Shown here in pieces: positions 25,529 through 34,204 of a stretch of DNA of 64,000 nt (the first letter of the stretch is position 1; every line of letters starts with the position of its first letter). Location: the NCBI RefSeq assembly GCF_003814875.1, contig NZ_RKQF01000001.1:5828001-5892000 (forward strand). Direction: 5' to 3'. This DNA comes from Streptomyces sp. Ag109_O5-1 (lineage in GTDB: Bacteria > Actinomycetota > Actinomycetes > Streptomycetales > Streptomycetaceae). The notes below the pieces were generated by a model that saw only the letters and a program-made list of their open reading frames with translations, was not told the origin of the DNA and searched no databases. Position numbers and translations under genes: made by a program.

Positions 25529-26875
25529 ATGACTTCTGTCTCCATCAGGCGTGTGCTGCACAGCGGGGCCTGTGCCGCAGCCGTGGGGGCGTTGGTCGTC
25601 GCCGGCCTCGGGGGCGGAACCGCCTTCGCCGACGACGCGCAGACCGATCAGCTGTGGATCCAGGCGCCGTACGACCAGTCGGTCACCGTCGCCCCGGAGG
25701 GCGGTACGGCACCGTACCGGTCGCTGGCGCTCGGCCTGTACCACGACAACGCCAACTTCACCGTGACCGCAGGGAAGTTGACCGTCGACGTCTCCGGGCT
25801 CGCCGGCGTCGCCGAGGTGGCCTGGCCCGACAACTGCACACCGAACGACGCCGGTACCGTCGCCGTGTGCGACACCGGGGACGTGCCGACCCGCTACAGC
25901 GCGCAGGTGCGGCTGCAGGTCCGGGCCGCCGCCGGCGCCGCCGTGGGAGCACAGGGCACGATCGAGTACTCCGCCGAGGCCACCGGCGGACCCGACGGCA
26001 CCCTCACCGCCCCGCAGGGCTCCGCGGAGACCTCCGTCACCGTCGGCTCCGGTCCGGACCTCGGCATCAGCGCCCCGCAGGACGTCACCGACGTCGCGAC
26101 CGGCACCAGCCTCACCGTGCCGTTCTCCGTCACCAACACCGGCAACGAGACCGCCCACGGCTTCAGCGTGAAGATGTGGGCGACATACGGCCTCGACGTC
26201 GCCACCCGCTACCCGCAGTGCACCTACACCGGGCCGGACGACAGCGGCCAGTACACACCCATGACGGACGTGACCTGCTCCTTCGACACCGACATCGCGC
26301 CCGGCGCCACCGTGGAACTGCCGGAGCCGCTGCGGCTGAACGTCACCGGCCACGCGCTGTACGAGCGGTTCGACTACGAGGTCCAGCCGGGCGCCGACGC
26401 CACCGACCTCGACGGCTCGGACAACGGCCGCTCCTGGCACGTCGACGCCGACAACACCGCCGACTTCGCCGTGCACGGCACCGAGGTGAGCGGCGCGGCC
26501 GGCGACACCGTCACCACCGCCTTCCGCTTCGACAACCTCGGCCCGGCCTGGGTCGGCAACGTCAGCTCCGGCGACCCGGTCGCCGTGATCGACTACTACC
26601 TCCCGGAGGGCACCACCGCCACGTCCGTACCCGACACCTGCCACCCCGCCCGGACGTCCGGCGACGACCCGGCCATCGGCCACTACGCCTGCACCCTGCC
26701 GATGTGGGCCAAGCCGGACCTGCAGGTCGGCTTCCCGTTCCAGCTCCACATCGACCGGGTCGTCCCCGACGCGACGGGCCACGTCGTCGTCCACCCTCAG
26801 TCCGACACGTCCCGCACCTTCGACCCGGACAGCGAGAACAACACGGCCACGGTGGTCGTCAACCCGTCCGCCTGA
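25529..26875 (+). CDS. Secreted protein with CARDB/DUF11-like repeats
   Basis: A 448-aa exported protein. The signal peptide is about residues 1-35 (CAAAVGALVVAGLGGGTAFA). The rest is beta-sandwich modules rich in Thr, Asp and Gly. At least two modules have the CARDB/DUF11 pattern of conserved asparagines (VPFSVTNTGNETAHGFSV; TTAFRFDNLGPAWVGNV), and the protein ends FDPDSENNTATVVVNPSA. Cysteine pairs suggest disulfides. No catalytic motif is visible; an adhesive or structural surface role is possible. ATG 25529 is chosen for the signal peptide. The DD-peptidase gene follows in the same direction. Confidence 0.72.
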   Translation: MTSVSIRRVLHSGACAAAVGALVVAGLGGGTAFADDAQTDQLWIQAPYDQSVTVAPEGGTAPYRSLALGLYHDNANFTVTAGKLTVDVSGLAGVAEVAWPDNCTPNDAGTVAVCDTGDVPTRYSAQVRLQVRAAAGAAVGAQGTIEYSAEATGGPDGTLTAPQGSAETSVTVGSGPDLGISAPQDVTDVATGTSLTVPFSVTNTGNETAHGFSVKMWATYGLDVATRYPQCTYTGPDDSGQYTPMTDVTCSFDTDIAPGATVELPEPLRLNVTGHALYERFDYEVQPGADATDLDGSDNGRSWHVDADNTADFAVHGTEVSGAAGDTVTTAFRFDNLGPAWVGNVSSGDPVAVIDYYLPEGTTATSVPDTCHPARTSGDDPAIGHYACTLPMWAKPDLQVGFPFQLHIDRVVPDATGHVVVHPQSDTSRTFDPDSENNTATVVVNPSA

Positions 26876-27009
26876 CGGCGACGAGGCGGTGCGCCCAAGG
26901 GCCCACCGGTCAGGCGGGGCCAGTTTTGTTTCACGGCCGGTGGCGAACCGGCCAAGGCGAAGGAGAGAACGCTTTGGGCAGGCATGCGCTTCCGCGTGAC
27001 AGGAACTGG

Positions 27010-28248
27010 ATGAACGGGAGGAACGGCCGGCGAGTGGCCGTGATCGCTGTTCCGGTGGCCGCCGCGATGGCGATGACCGCCACCTCCGCGTCCGCGGCGA
27101 ACGGGCTGACGGCGGCCGACAAGGCGATGGCCGGGAAGCTGGACCAGCGCGTGGACGTCGCCCAGTCGGGCAGCAATGTGGTGGGCGAGGTCCGGGACGT
27201 CGCCTCGGGACAGACGGTGTGGTCCAAGGACCGCACCACGGGGGTGATGCCCGCGTCCACCAACAAGCTGGCGACCGCGGTCGCCGCGCTCACCGTGCTG
27301 GGTCCGGGCCACACCGTCCAGACCAAGGCCGTCTACCGGTCCGGCACGGTGTACCTGGTCGGCGGCGGCGATCAGCAGCTCGGCTCCGCCGACCTGAAGA
27401 GTCTCGCCACCGCCGCCGCCAAGGCCCTGAAGACCGAGGGCCACCACTCGGTGCGGCTGATGTTCGACGACCACCTCTTCGCCGCCCCCAGCCTCGCCAC
27501 CGGCTGGAACAGCGGCTACTACCCCGACACCGTCGCTCCCGTCCGGGCCCTGCGGATCGAGGGGGACAACACCCAGGACACCGCGCTCACCGCCACCCGG
27601 TACTTCGCCCAGCAGCTCACCGCCCAGGGCATCACGGTGGGCAAGCCCGCACGCGCCAGGACGCCCTCGGGCAGCACGGTTCTGGCGACCCACAAGTCCA
27701 AGCCGCTGTCGACGACCGTGGAATACATGCTCAAGCACAGCGACAACGACATCGCCGAGGGCCTGCTGCGGCTCACCGCACTCGGCCAGGGCCGGGCCGC
27801 TACCTTCGCGGGCGGCACCGCCGCGGTCCACGCCGTGCTCGTCCAGTACGGCATACCGCTCACCGGCGTACAGGAGTACGACGGCAGCGGCCTGTCCCGC
27901 AGCGACCGGATGACCGCCGACGCGCTCTCCGCCATCGCCGGGCTCGCCGTCGACACCCGCTACCAGGCCACACTGTGGCCGATCATGAAAGGCCTGCCGG
28001 TCGCGGGCGTCGACGGCACCCTCAGCACCTCCTACGGCCGTTTCACCAGCGCGCCCGCCTCCTGCGCCGTGGGAAAGGTCGATGCCAAGACCGGCACCCT
28101 GAGCGATGTGTCCGCCCTGGCCGGAGTCACCAAGGGCGAGGACGGCCGCTGGAAGAGCTTCGCGTTCGTCGAGAACGGCTCGGCGCCCACCGCCACCGTC
28201 ACCCAGGGCCTGGACGGCCTCGCCGCCACGGTCGAGGGCTGCTGGTAG
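27010..28248 (+). CDS. dacB: D-alanyl-D-alanine carboxypeptidase/endopeptidase (DacB, PBP4 type)
   Basis: A 412-aa exported penicillin-binding protein of the S13 family, acting on peptidoglycan stem peptides or cross-links. The signal peptide is about residues 1-33 (VAVIAVPVAAAMAMTATSAS). Active-site motifs are present: MPASTNKLAT (SxxK), HSDNDIAEGL (SxN) and AKTGTL (KTG). Its 412 aa is in the usual range for actinobacterial DacB. ATG 27010 has AGGA nearby; an in-frame TTG at 26974, behind AAGGAGAG, would add 12 residues. A second paralogue is at 56926. It converges with the metallophosphoesterase gene, with only 13 nt between the stop codons. Confidence 0.9.
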   Translation: MNGRNGRRVAVIAVPVAAAMAMTATSASAANGLTAADKAMAGKLDQRVDVAQSGSNVVGEVRDVASGQTVWSKDRTTGVMPASTNKLATAVAALTVLGPGHTVQTKAVYRSGTVYLVGGGDQQLGSADLKSLATAAAKALKTEGHHSVRLMFDDHLFAAPSLATGWNSGYYPDTVAPVRALRIEGDNTQDTALTATRYFAQQLTAQGITVGKPARARTPSGSTVLATHKSKPLSTTVEYMLKHSDNDIAEGLLRLTALGQGRAATFAGGTAAVHAVLVQYGIPLTGVQEYDGSGLSRSDRMTADALSAIAGLAVDTRYQATLWPIMKGLPVAGVDGTLSTSYGRFTSAPASCAVGKVDAKTGTLSDVSALAGVTKGEDGRWKSFAFVENGSAPTATVTQGLDGLAATVEGCW

Positions 28249-28261
28249 CACCGGCCGCAGT

Positions 28262-29848
28262 TCATCGGGCCCCCGTGGGCTTGCCGGGCCGGTCGGCTCC
28301 CCGGCCGATCGCGGTGCCTGGACTGCACAGGAATGACTTGTTGTCGAGGCTCGACCCCAGCCTGCACACGGGGCCGCGTACAACACCGCTCGTGTTGCGG
28401 AAGGCGAGGTCCCAGGTATTGCCCGTGGAGCGGAGGTCCGCGTACCCGAAGATGCCCCGGCCTCCCGCAGTGCTCAGGGTCTGGGTGATCGACTGGTGGA
28501 CGGGCTGCGTCGGGGTGCCGACCGGCTGACTGACGACCAGGCGGTCGTCCGGGCCGTCGTCCAGTGGTCCGCCTGAGGAACCCACGGTCACCTGCGGCGG
28601 GCGGACGGTGTTGAAATCGATCATCTGGTAGAGGTGGACGTGCCCCGACAGCACCAGTCGGACATTGGACGCCAGCCTGTGCAGCCCGGTGTCGGCGACC
28701 GCGTCGCTGAGGACCCTGGTCAGCCATGTCACCGCGCCGGTCGTCCGGCCGGCCGATTTCACCATCCACAGCGGCTTGTGCGTGAACAGGAAGTAGTCGT
28801 TGCCGGGATGCTGTTGCGCATCCTGGTTCACCTGGTTGAGCTGCGCGGTGAAGACGGCCTTCTCGGCCGTGCTTCCCGTGTCCCCGGGGTCGGCGAAGGA
28901 AGAGTCCAGAGAGACGAGGTTCAGGGTGCCGGCGCGGATCGCCGCCGGATCGCTGTGGCGGCTGCACGATCCGTCCGCACGGAGCTCGTCGGCGAGGTAG
29001 CGGAACCATGCGCCGCCCGCACCACCGTGGAAGGTCGCGTTGCAGTCTTCGTGATTGCCCCGGGCCAACGCGACCGGGGCCGTGGCCAGCAGCGTTTCTG
29101 CGGGCCTGAAGAAGTCGGCGACGACACAGGCCCAGCTGGCCGCCTCGGCGGACATCGTGCAGCCGGGATTCCGCGGCTTGTCGTCCTCCTTGGCGGGGTC
29201 TTCCCGGTAGAGGTAGTCGCCGACATGGATCACGAGATCCGGCCGCGTCACGGAGGCGACGCTGTTCGCGATCAACGGAAAGGGCCAGCCGGTCCGGCAG
29301 CTCTGGACCGTACCGGTCGTCGGGACCTCGCAGCCGGTGTCACCGATGACACCGATCCTGCCGGGACGTGTCGCCGCGGTCCAGTCGGGCAGGGGAAGCC
29401 GGCCGTTGCCGGGATGCAGTACGGCCGCGGTGACCTGTACGAGCTGCGCACCGGACGCGGTGAGGGGCACACCCAGTTCGCAGACCTTGGTCGGGAACTG
29501 TGCTCCATCGGGGGTGCTCACCAGGTGCATCACGACCGTGTTCGTGGCCGCCCCCAGGGTGTAGCGCACCGAGGGACACGTCTGGCCCGTGTCGGTGGAC
29601 ACGTAACGGATCTGCGTACCGCGGCTGGTGAGCTGAGTCCATGCCCAGGCCTCGCCGTTGACCGCACCCGGCGGGGGCGTCGGCCGGGGAGGACGTCCCG
29701 GTCCGGGGGGACGTGTCGGCCCCGGGGGCCGTGGCCCCGCGCTCCGCGACACGGCCCGTAGCTGAGTCGGGCCGGCCGAGACCGCCGTGGCGGAGGCCGC
29801 GATGCTCAGCACGCCCACCAGGAGGAGCAGGACCATCCGGTACTTCAT
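28262..29848 (-). CDS. Secreted calcineurin-like metallophosphoesterase
   Basis: A 528-aa exported phosphoesterase. After a signal peptide (MVLLLLVGVLSIAASATAVS) there is a proline-rich linker (RPPGPTRPPGPGRPPRP) and an Ig-like strand region. The catalytic domain then shows the metal-binding motifs of the family: GVIGDTGCE, HVGDYLYRED, ARGNHEDC, FLFTHKPLW and LSGHVHLYQ. This arrangement resembles purple-acid or alkaline phosphatase-like exported phosphodiesterases. The proline-rich linker suggests tethering through the cell wall. ATG 29848 is chosen because it gives the signal peptide. The substrate is unknown; phosphate scavenging is plausible. Confidence 0.85.
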   Translation of the reverse strand: MKYRMVLLLLVGVLSIAASATAVSAGPTQLRAVSRSAGPRPPGPTRPPGPGRPPRPTPPPGAVNGEAWAWTQLTSRGTQIRYVSTDTGQTCPSVRYTLGAATNTVVMHLVSTPDGAQFPTKVCELGVPLTASGAQLVQVTAAVLHPGNGRLPLPDWTAATRPGRIGVIGDTGCEVPTTGTVQSCRTGWPFPLIANSVASVTRPDLVIHVGDYLYREDPAKEDDKPRNPGCTMSAEAASWACVVADFFRPAETLLATAPVALARGNHEDCNATFHGGAGGAWFRYLADELRADGSCSRHSDPAAIRAGTLNLVSLDSSFADPGDTGSTAEKAVFTAQLNQVNQDAQQHPGNDYFLFTHKPLWMVKSAGRTTGAVTWLTRVLSDAVADTGLHRLASNVRLVLSGHVHLYQMIDFNTVRPPQVTVGSSGGPLDDGPDDRLVVSQPVGTPTQPVHQSITQTLSTAGGRGIFGYADLRSTGNTWDLAFRNTSGVVRGPVCRLGSSLDNKSFLCSPGTAIGRGADRPGKPTGAR

Positions 29849-30133
29849 GTTCGGGTTCCTTCGTTCCTGCGGCCGATGGGCGCCACGGATCGCCGCCGAT
29901 GGCACATGCCGAGAACATCCCGTGTCACTTCGCCCTGCACACCGGCCGAAAGCCGAATGGCCCACGCACCGCCGGAACAGCGCGTGGGCATCAATCGGCC
30001 ACGGCTTCTCCACCACTCGTGCCGGGGGACGTCCACGATGCCCACGAACGCCTGCCGTGAGCGGGTCACGACAGCCGCCCCATCAGCACCTGAGGCTGGT
30101 ACCCCCGTCGCGCCGGGGAGCACGCCGATCGAG

Positions 30134-30161
30134 GGGAGGCCGGGTGCGGGGCCGGCCTCCC
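30134..30161 (-). terminator. Hairpin terminator after the first crystallin-like gene
   Basis: GGGAGGCCGG (30134-30143) pairs perfectly with CCGGCCTCCC (30152-30161) around an 8-nt loop, just past the stop codon of the minus-strand gene at 30177. The rest of the 328-nt gap 29849-30176 shows nothing else I can name. Confidence 0.75.
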
Positions 30162-30176
30162 TTTGGGGTTACGGGA

Positions 30177-30545
30177 TCACTCGACGGTGGCCTTGCTCTG
30201 TACGAGATACCCCGAGCCCGATGCGGGCTTGACGGTGTTCTTCTCGATCGGCGTGGCAGGCTGCCATCTTCCGTCGCCGTACCACTGGACGAGGTTGTTG
30301 CCGGTCGAGATCCGGTGGAGCCACATATGGGCACCCGTCATGTCCCAGGTTCCGGCGTTGGCGAGACACCAGTCGTAGGGGCCACCGGAGTCGGTTGTAT
30401 GGACCGTGATCTGCAGGAAGTCGCTACGGCCGCACGACACCGTATCGATCGCGAACGCGTCCGTCGCCGTGACGGCGGTCAGTGACGCCGTCACCGCCAA
30501 GGTCGTCATAGCGGCCAGGGCCGCCCGCTTGGCGATTTGTTTCAT
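30177..30545 (-). CDS. Small secreted beta/gamma-crystallin-like protein (killer-toxin-like), copy 1
   Basis: A 122-aa exported protein. A signal peptide (residues 1-32, RAALAAMTTLAVTASLTA ending DAFA) precedes a mature domain of about 90 aa with one likely disulfide (SCGRSDFLQI and YDWCLANAG) and the crystallin-like run HRISTGNNLVQWYGDGRWQP. The C-G-R-x-D-F-L and C-x-A-N-A-G pattern recalls the Streptomyces killer-toxin-like protein SKLP and beta/gamma-crystallin-like families, whose founder inhibits fungal and bacterial growth. Activity here is inferred only. It is in tandem with a diverged copy at 30603; the two share almost identical signal-peptide DNA. Confidence 0.72.
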   Translation of the reverse strand: MKQIAKRAALAAMTTLAVTASLTAVTATDAFAIDTVSCGRSDFLQITVHTTDSGGPYDWCLANAGTWDMTGAHMWLHRISTGNNLVQWYGDGRWQPATPIEKNTVKPASGSGYLVQSKATVE

Positions 30546-30565
30546 GGAAATTCCCCCTCTTCCAG
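30449..30565 (-). repeat. 117-nt near-identical direct repeat covering signal peptide and ribosome site, copy 1
   Basis: This segment matches 30872-30988 with one mismatch in 117 positions (30554 versus 30977). It includes the signal-peptide codons, the ATG and the leader with AAGAGGG. The mature-domain DNA on its other side is clearly diverged. Confidence 0.9.
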
Positions 30566-30602
30566 GGGTACGGTCCTGCCCTTTCGGGCAACTGCCGATG
30601 GT

Positions 30603-30968
30603 TCAGAGAATCCTGATCCAGGATGCGCTCACTCCACCGGGGTGGTTCGGCCAGGTCATTACGGTCCACTTGTTGATCCCGTCGGCGGGCTGCCACGCCG
30701 CGTCGCCGAACCACTGGACGCGGTTGTCGCCGGTCGAGATCCGGGTGATCCACGAGTTGCCCGGCAGGGAGATGGTTCCGGCGTTGGCGAAGCACAGGTC
30801 GGTGTCGGAGTGGCCGGCCTGGTGGGACGTGACCTGCACGAAGTCACTCCGGCCGCAGTCGACCTGATTCGTCGCGAACGCGTCCGTCGCCGTGACGGCG
30901 GTCAGTGACGCCGTCACCGCCAAGGTCGTCATAGCGGCCAGGGCCGCCCGCTTGGCGATTTGTTTCAT
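30603..30968 (-). CDS. Small secreted beta/gamma-crystallin-like protein (killer-toxin-like), copy 2
   Basis: A 121-aa exported protein paralogous to the gene at 30177. The first 32 residues are identical (signal peptide). The mature part keeps the frame (DCGRSDFVQVTS, DLCFANAGTISLPG, ITRISTGDNRVQWFGDAAWQ) but differs at most other positions, and the tail is different (WPNHPGGVSASWIRIL). One disulfide is likely. It is transcribed before copy 1, 57 nt away. An in-frame extension upstream to 31121 exists but would bury the signal peptide, so ATG 30968 is used. Function is probably the same as copy 1 with a different target range. Confidence 0.72.
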   Translation of the reverse strand: MKQIAKRAALAAMTTLAVTASLTAVTATDAFATNQVDCGRSDFVQVTSHQAGHSDTDLCFANAGTISLPGNSWITRISTGDNRVQWFGDAAWQPADGINKWTVMTWPNHPGGVSASWIRIL

Positions 30969-30988
30969 GGAAATTCTCCCTCTTCCAG
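30872..30988 (-). repeat. 117-nt near-identical direct repeat covering signal peptide and ribosome site, copy 2
   Basis: Partner of 30449-30565, 423 nt away, with one mismatch in 117. It points to recent duplication, or gene conversion restricted to the export signal. Confidence 0.9.
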
Positions 30989-31064
30989 AAGTCGGCAAAA
31001 ACGAATCGGTCGACTGTTGATACGAACCGCCGTTGGAGCAGGTTGCTTCGCCGCAGCAGCGTTT

Positions 31065-31094
31065 TTCGAGCCTGCCCTTCAAGGCAGGCTCGAA
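31065..31094. promoter_or_regulatory. Perfect 12-bp hairpin upstream of the crystallin-like pair
   Basis: TTCGAGCCTGCC (31065-31076) pairs with GGCAGGCTCGAA (31083-31094) around a 6-nt loop. It is 97 nt upstream of the second crystallin-like gene. Neither strand has a U-tract after the stem, so it may be a leader hairpin or a factor-dependent terminator of an upstream transcript. Confidence 0.45.
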
Positions 31095-31321
31095 GGCAGA
31101 AAGGGCATTGGCCTCGGTCATTCATGATTGCCCGTCGGCCTGTTGCATCGCGCACTGCACAAGTTCAGGCGGGTGGGCACGCAGGCAGGACCCCCGCAGC
31201 AATGAATGCGTCTGAGTAAATCTTTGATTGAAGAGAGTGCATTTGATTCATGTGGCTGCAGACCTTTGACTGTGGCTGTCGGCGCGACGCGACGATGACT
31301 TTCGAGGCGAGGGGAAAGACC

Positions 31322-32101
31322 ATGACTGCATACGGCGAGCTGCTGGCCCCTGTGGTGGAGGCGGCGAACCGGGGAGCCGACTTCCTGAAGGCCAGGTTCG
31401 ACCCGCAGACGAGGCCCGCGGACCGGGCCGCCATGTACCACCTGGGTGCCGGTCTGGAGGAGGCCTCGGTGGCCGCCGTACGCGAGGTATTGGACGGGGT
31501 CCTGCCGGGCGCCGGGTGGTTCGACGACGAAGAGGAGCGGAACCTGCCGCCCGGGGAGTGGTGGATCGTGGACGGCGCGGAGGGCGGCGTCAATCACGTT
31601 CACGGCCTGCCGGAGTGGGCCGTGACGATCGCGCTGGTCAAGGACGGCATCCCGCAGCTCAGCGTCGTACGGCAGCCGGTCGACGACCTGACCTACACAG
31701 CGGTCAGGGGCACGGGCGCCTGGCGCAACGGCGAGCCGCTGCGCGTGTCCGCCAAGACCAGCCTGGACTCGGCCATCGCCAGTACCAGCCAGGCCGGCAA
31801 CAGCCCCGGGACGCACGCCAGGTTCGGCCGGGCGGTCGCGGCGATGTCGGACCGCGCGCTGCTGGTGCGCAACACCATCCCGACGACGTTCCCGCTGCTC
31901 AGGGTCGCGTCCGGGCAGTCCGACGTGTTCTGGCAGTACGAGCCCGACCTGCCGGGCACAGCCGCGGGCACCCTGCTGGCCACCGAGGCCGGCGCCCTCG
32001 TCAGCGACCTGTCCGGGAAGCCGTGGGACCTGAACAGCCCGGACATCCTGGTCGCGGCCCCCGGCGTGCACTCCACCGCACTCGAGGTGCTGTCGTCATG
32101 A
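31322..32101 (+). CDS. Inositol-monophosphatase-like protein with altered metal motif
   Basis: A 259-aa protein of the inositol monophosphatase/CysQ superfamily. The fold markers are WWIVDGAEGGVNHVHGLPEW in place of the usual DPIDGT segment, DDEEERNLPPGEWW before it, and DLPGTAAGTLLATEAGALVS near the C-terminus. The second catalytic Asp of DPIDGT is replaced by Glu and the Thr by Gly, so metal coordination must differ or be weakened. ATG 31322 has AGGGGAAAG upstream. The stop overlaps the start of the NAD(P)-binding gene by four bases (ATGA), so the two proteins probably act together. The substrate is not known. Confidence 0.75.
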   Translation: MTAYGELLAPVVEAANRGADFLKARFDPQTRPADRAAMYHLGAGLEEASVAAVREVLDGVLPGAGWFDDEEERNLPPGEWWIVDGAEGGVNHVHGLPEWAVTIALVKDGIPQLSVVRQPVDDLTYTAVRGTGAWRNGEPLRVSAKTSLDSAIASTSQAGNSPGTHARFGRAVAAMSDRALLVRNTIPTTFPLLRVASGQSDVFWQYEPDLPGTAAGTLLATEAGALVSDLSGKPWDLNSPDILVAAPGVHSTALEVLSS

Positions 32102-32715
32102 CGCTGACCATCCTGGGCGCCTCCGGCGGCGTCGGTACCGAGCTCACCCGGCAGGCCCTCGACCGCGGCGAGGCGGTCGTGGCGATCTGCCGGCACCCCG
32201 ACCGCATCGCGCTCCCGGACTCACCCCAACTGACCCGCGTGGCCGCCGACGTCCTCGACGCGGAGGCGATCGCCCAGGCACTGGACGGCCGCGACACGGT
32301 GCTGTCCGCCCTCGGGACGGGCGACGGGGAGAAGCCCGGCGTACTCACCGCCGGTGCCCGCGCGATCGTTGCGGCCGCACCGGCTCGGGTCGTGTCCGTC
32401 GGCGCCCTCGGCACCGGCCGGTCGGCGAAGGCCGCAGGCTGGCTGACCCGCACACTGCTCGGCGTGTTCCTCCGCACCGAACTCGACGACAAGGTCGTCG
32501 CGGACGAGACGATCCTGACCGCGGGCGGCACCGTCCTGCACGTCGGCCCGATGTCCGACGGACCGGTCAGCGCCACCTGGCGGAGCGTGTCTCTCGACGG
32601 GGTACCGCGGCGGATCTTCCCGGCCGGCGTCAGCAAGGCCACCGTGGCCGCCGCGATGCTCGACGCCGCGGACACGGGCCCGCACGGACGGATCCTGGTC
32701 CCGCTCGCACGCTGA
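32098..32715 (+). CDS. NAD(P)-binding atypical SDR (NmrA/YwnB-like)
   Basis: A 205-aa Rossmann-fold protein. The nucleotide motif LTILGASGGVGTELTRQALD is at the N-terminus, followed by VVAICRHPDRI, a DTVLSALGTGDGEK loop and VVSVGALGTG. It has the size and pattern of atypical short-chain dehydrogenases such as NmrA-like and YwnB-like proteins, which act as oxidoreductases or redox sensors; the classical YxxxK catalytic pair is not obvious. It is translationally coupled to the IMPase-like gene. It converges with the LysR gene, whose stop is 20 nt away. Confidence 0.8.
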   Translation: MTLTILGASGGVGTELTRQALDRGEAVVAICRHPDRIALPDSPQLTRVAADVLDAEAIAQALDGRDTVLSALGTGDGEKPGVLTAGARAIVAAAPARVVSVGALGTGRSAKAAGWLTRTLLGVFLRTELDDKVVADETILTAGGTVLHVGPMSDGPVSATWRSVSLDGVPRRIFPAGVSKATVAAAMLDAADTGPHGRILVPLAR

Positions 32716-32734
32716 GCGCGCCGCCTGACCCTCC

Positions 32735-33628
32735 CTACTGCGCCAGCGCCTCCGCCAGCGCCGTACGGCAGTGCCCGCGCAGCCACGTGTGCTCGGGGTC
32801 CGTGTCGTACCGGCTGTGCCAGGCGAGCACCACCGGCGCGGCAGGCAGGTCCAGGTCGAGGTCGCGGGTGCGCAGCCCGAGATCGTCCCGGGTCCGCGCG
32901 CACAGATGGCGGGCGACCACCACGACGGTGTCGCTGTGCGCGGCGGCCTGCAGCGCGAGCGCGGCCGTGGGCAGTGCCGCGACAACCCTGCGCTCCAGTC
33001 CGCGCTCGGCGAGCAGTTCGTCGAGACCGTCCCGCAGCCGGCCGCGCCGCGAGACGATGACATGTGACGCGGCGGCGAACCGTTCGAGGGTGAAGTCCTC
33101 TTCCAGCGGGTGGCCGGCCCGGAACACCGCGACGAGCCGGTCGTGTCCGACGGTCTCGTGGCTGATCTCCGGTGACGCGGGCACCGTCGCCCCCACCTCG
33201 AGGTCGACGTGCCCGCGCGCCAGGTCAGGGGTGTCCACCGCCGGCTCGGGCAGGAACCGCAGGTTCAGCCCCGGCGCCTCGACGGCGGCCTGGGTGAGCA
33301 GCGCCGGGTACAGCGCGCCGATCAGCGCGTCGTGCCCCTGGACGGTGAACGTCCGCCGCAGCGCGGCCAGGTCCAACTCCTGTGCGGGCCCGAGTAGTTC
33401 GTTCGCGCGCTGCACCAGAGCCCGCACCTCGTCGCGCATGGCCACGGCCCGTGGCGTGGGAGTCATCGTGCGCCCCGTGCGGACCAGGATGTCGTCCCCG
33501 GTCGACCGCCTGATCCTGGTCAGCGCCCGGCTCAGAGCGGGCGCGGACAGGTGGAGGCGGTCGGCCGCCGCCTGCACGCTGTTCTCTTCCAGCAGGGCGT
33601 CGAGCGCGGTCAGCAGGTTCAGGTCCAC
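32735..33628 (-). CDS. LysR-family transcriptional regulator
   Basis: A 297-aa LysR-type regulator. The helix-turn-helix is at residues 1-60 (LLTALDALLEENSVQAAADR, then LSAPALSRALTRIRR). The co-inducer domain begins near residue 90 (RRTFTVQGHDALIGALYPAL) and includes HDRLVAVFRAGHPL. The gene converges with the NAD(P)-binding gene and has no divergent neighbour, since the next 840 nt are gene debris. Its original divergent target may have been lost, so present targets cannot be predicted. Confidence 0.88.
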   Translation of the reverse strand: MDLNLLTALDALLEENSVQAAADRLHLSAPALSRALTRIRRSTGDDILVRTGRTMTPTPRAVAMRDEVRALVQRANELLGPAQELDLAALRRTFTVQGHDALIGALYPALLTQAAVEAPGLNLRFLPEPAVDTPDLARGHVDLEVGATVPASPEISHETVGHDRLVAVFRAGHPLEEDFTLERFAAASHVIVSRRGRLRDGLDELLAERGLERRVVAALPTAALALQAAAHSDTVVVVARHLCARTRDDLGLRTRDLDLDLPAAPVVLAWHSRYDTDPEHTWLRGHCRTALAEALAQ

Positions 33629-33863
33629 CTGCGCCAGGGTAATCGCACGCTTCTGACGAATGCGTCCCGCTCAACTGCCTCAAAACGGGACCGGGCGGCA
33701 GACAGCCCCCGGACCACTGACCTGAGGTCTCCCTCTGGAGCGGGTGCCGAGCAAGAGGGCCGCCGGCCTCCGGGCTCGGCATTGCTGTTCCCCCCTGACG
33801 GTCGCCCGGGACGCCCGCCTCGCCCCGACAACAAGGTCACCGGGGACCTCCGGCCACGGCGAA

Positions 33864-33953
33864 CACGCACCCAGAGGCGGCAACCGGCAGCTCGAACGCG
33901 CGATGTTCCTGTCCGCGTTCGCCGCCCTGCACGATCCCGCCTCCCGCACCTGG
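33864..33953 (+). pseudogene. IS110-family transposase remnant
   Basis: About 30 codons read GGNRQLERAMFLSAFAALHD and continue PASRTW, which matches the C-terminal segment of IS110/IS116 transposases (typically GGN..L..A.FLSAFAAL.DP.S). Sequence on both sides no longer resembles the family, and no inverted repeats are visible. Confidence 0.65.
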
Positions 33954-34204
33954 AGGGTTACTCCGGCTGAGGTCTTCGAGGGGCTTTGCCGGTCGGCTGC
34001 GGCTGCGGTGGTTGCCGCACTCCGTTGCTGTACAGCAACCACCCGCCGGCGAGGTGAGAACCGACATCATTCACTTCGGCAGCACCTCCCCACGCCATCC
34101 CGGTCCGGTGCCGGAACTCGTCAGCCCGCCCCGCGCGATCGTGGAGAGCGGAAGCGTCGACGTCGTCGTGCAGGACAGCCACTACAACCTATGGGGCCGC
34201 CGGT

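Noticed and set aside
30603..30968. Treating the two crystallin-like genes as an assembly duplication
   Set aside because: The mature domains differ strongly, so this is not a duplicated read artefact; only the signal segment is nearly identical.
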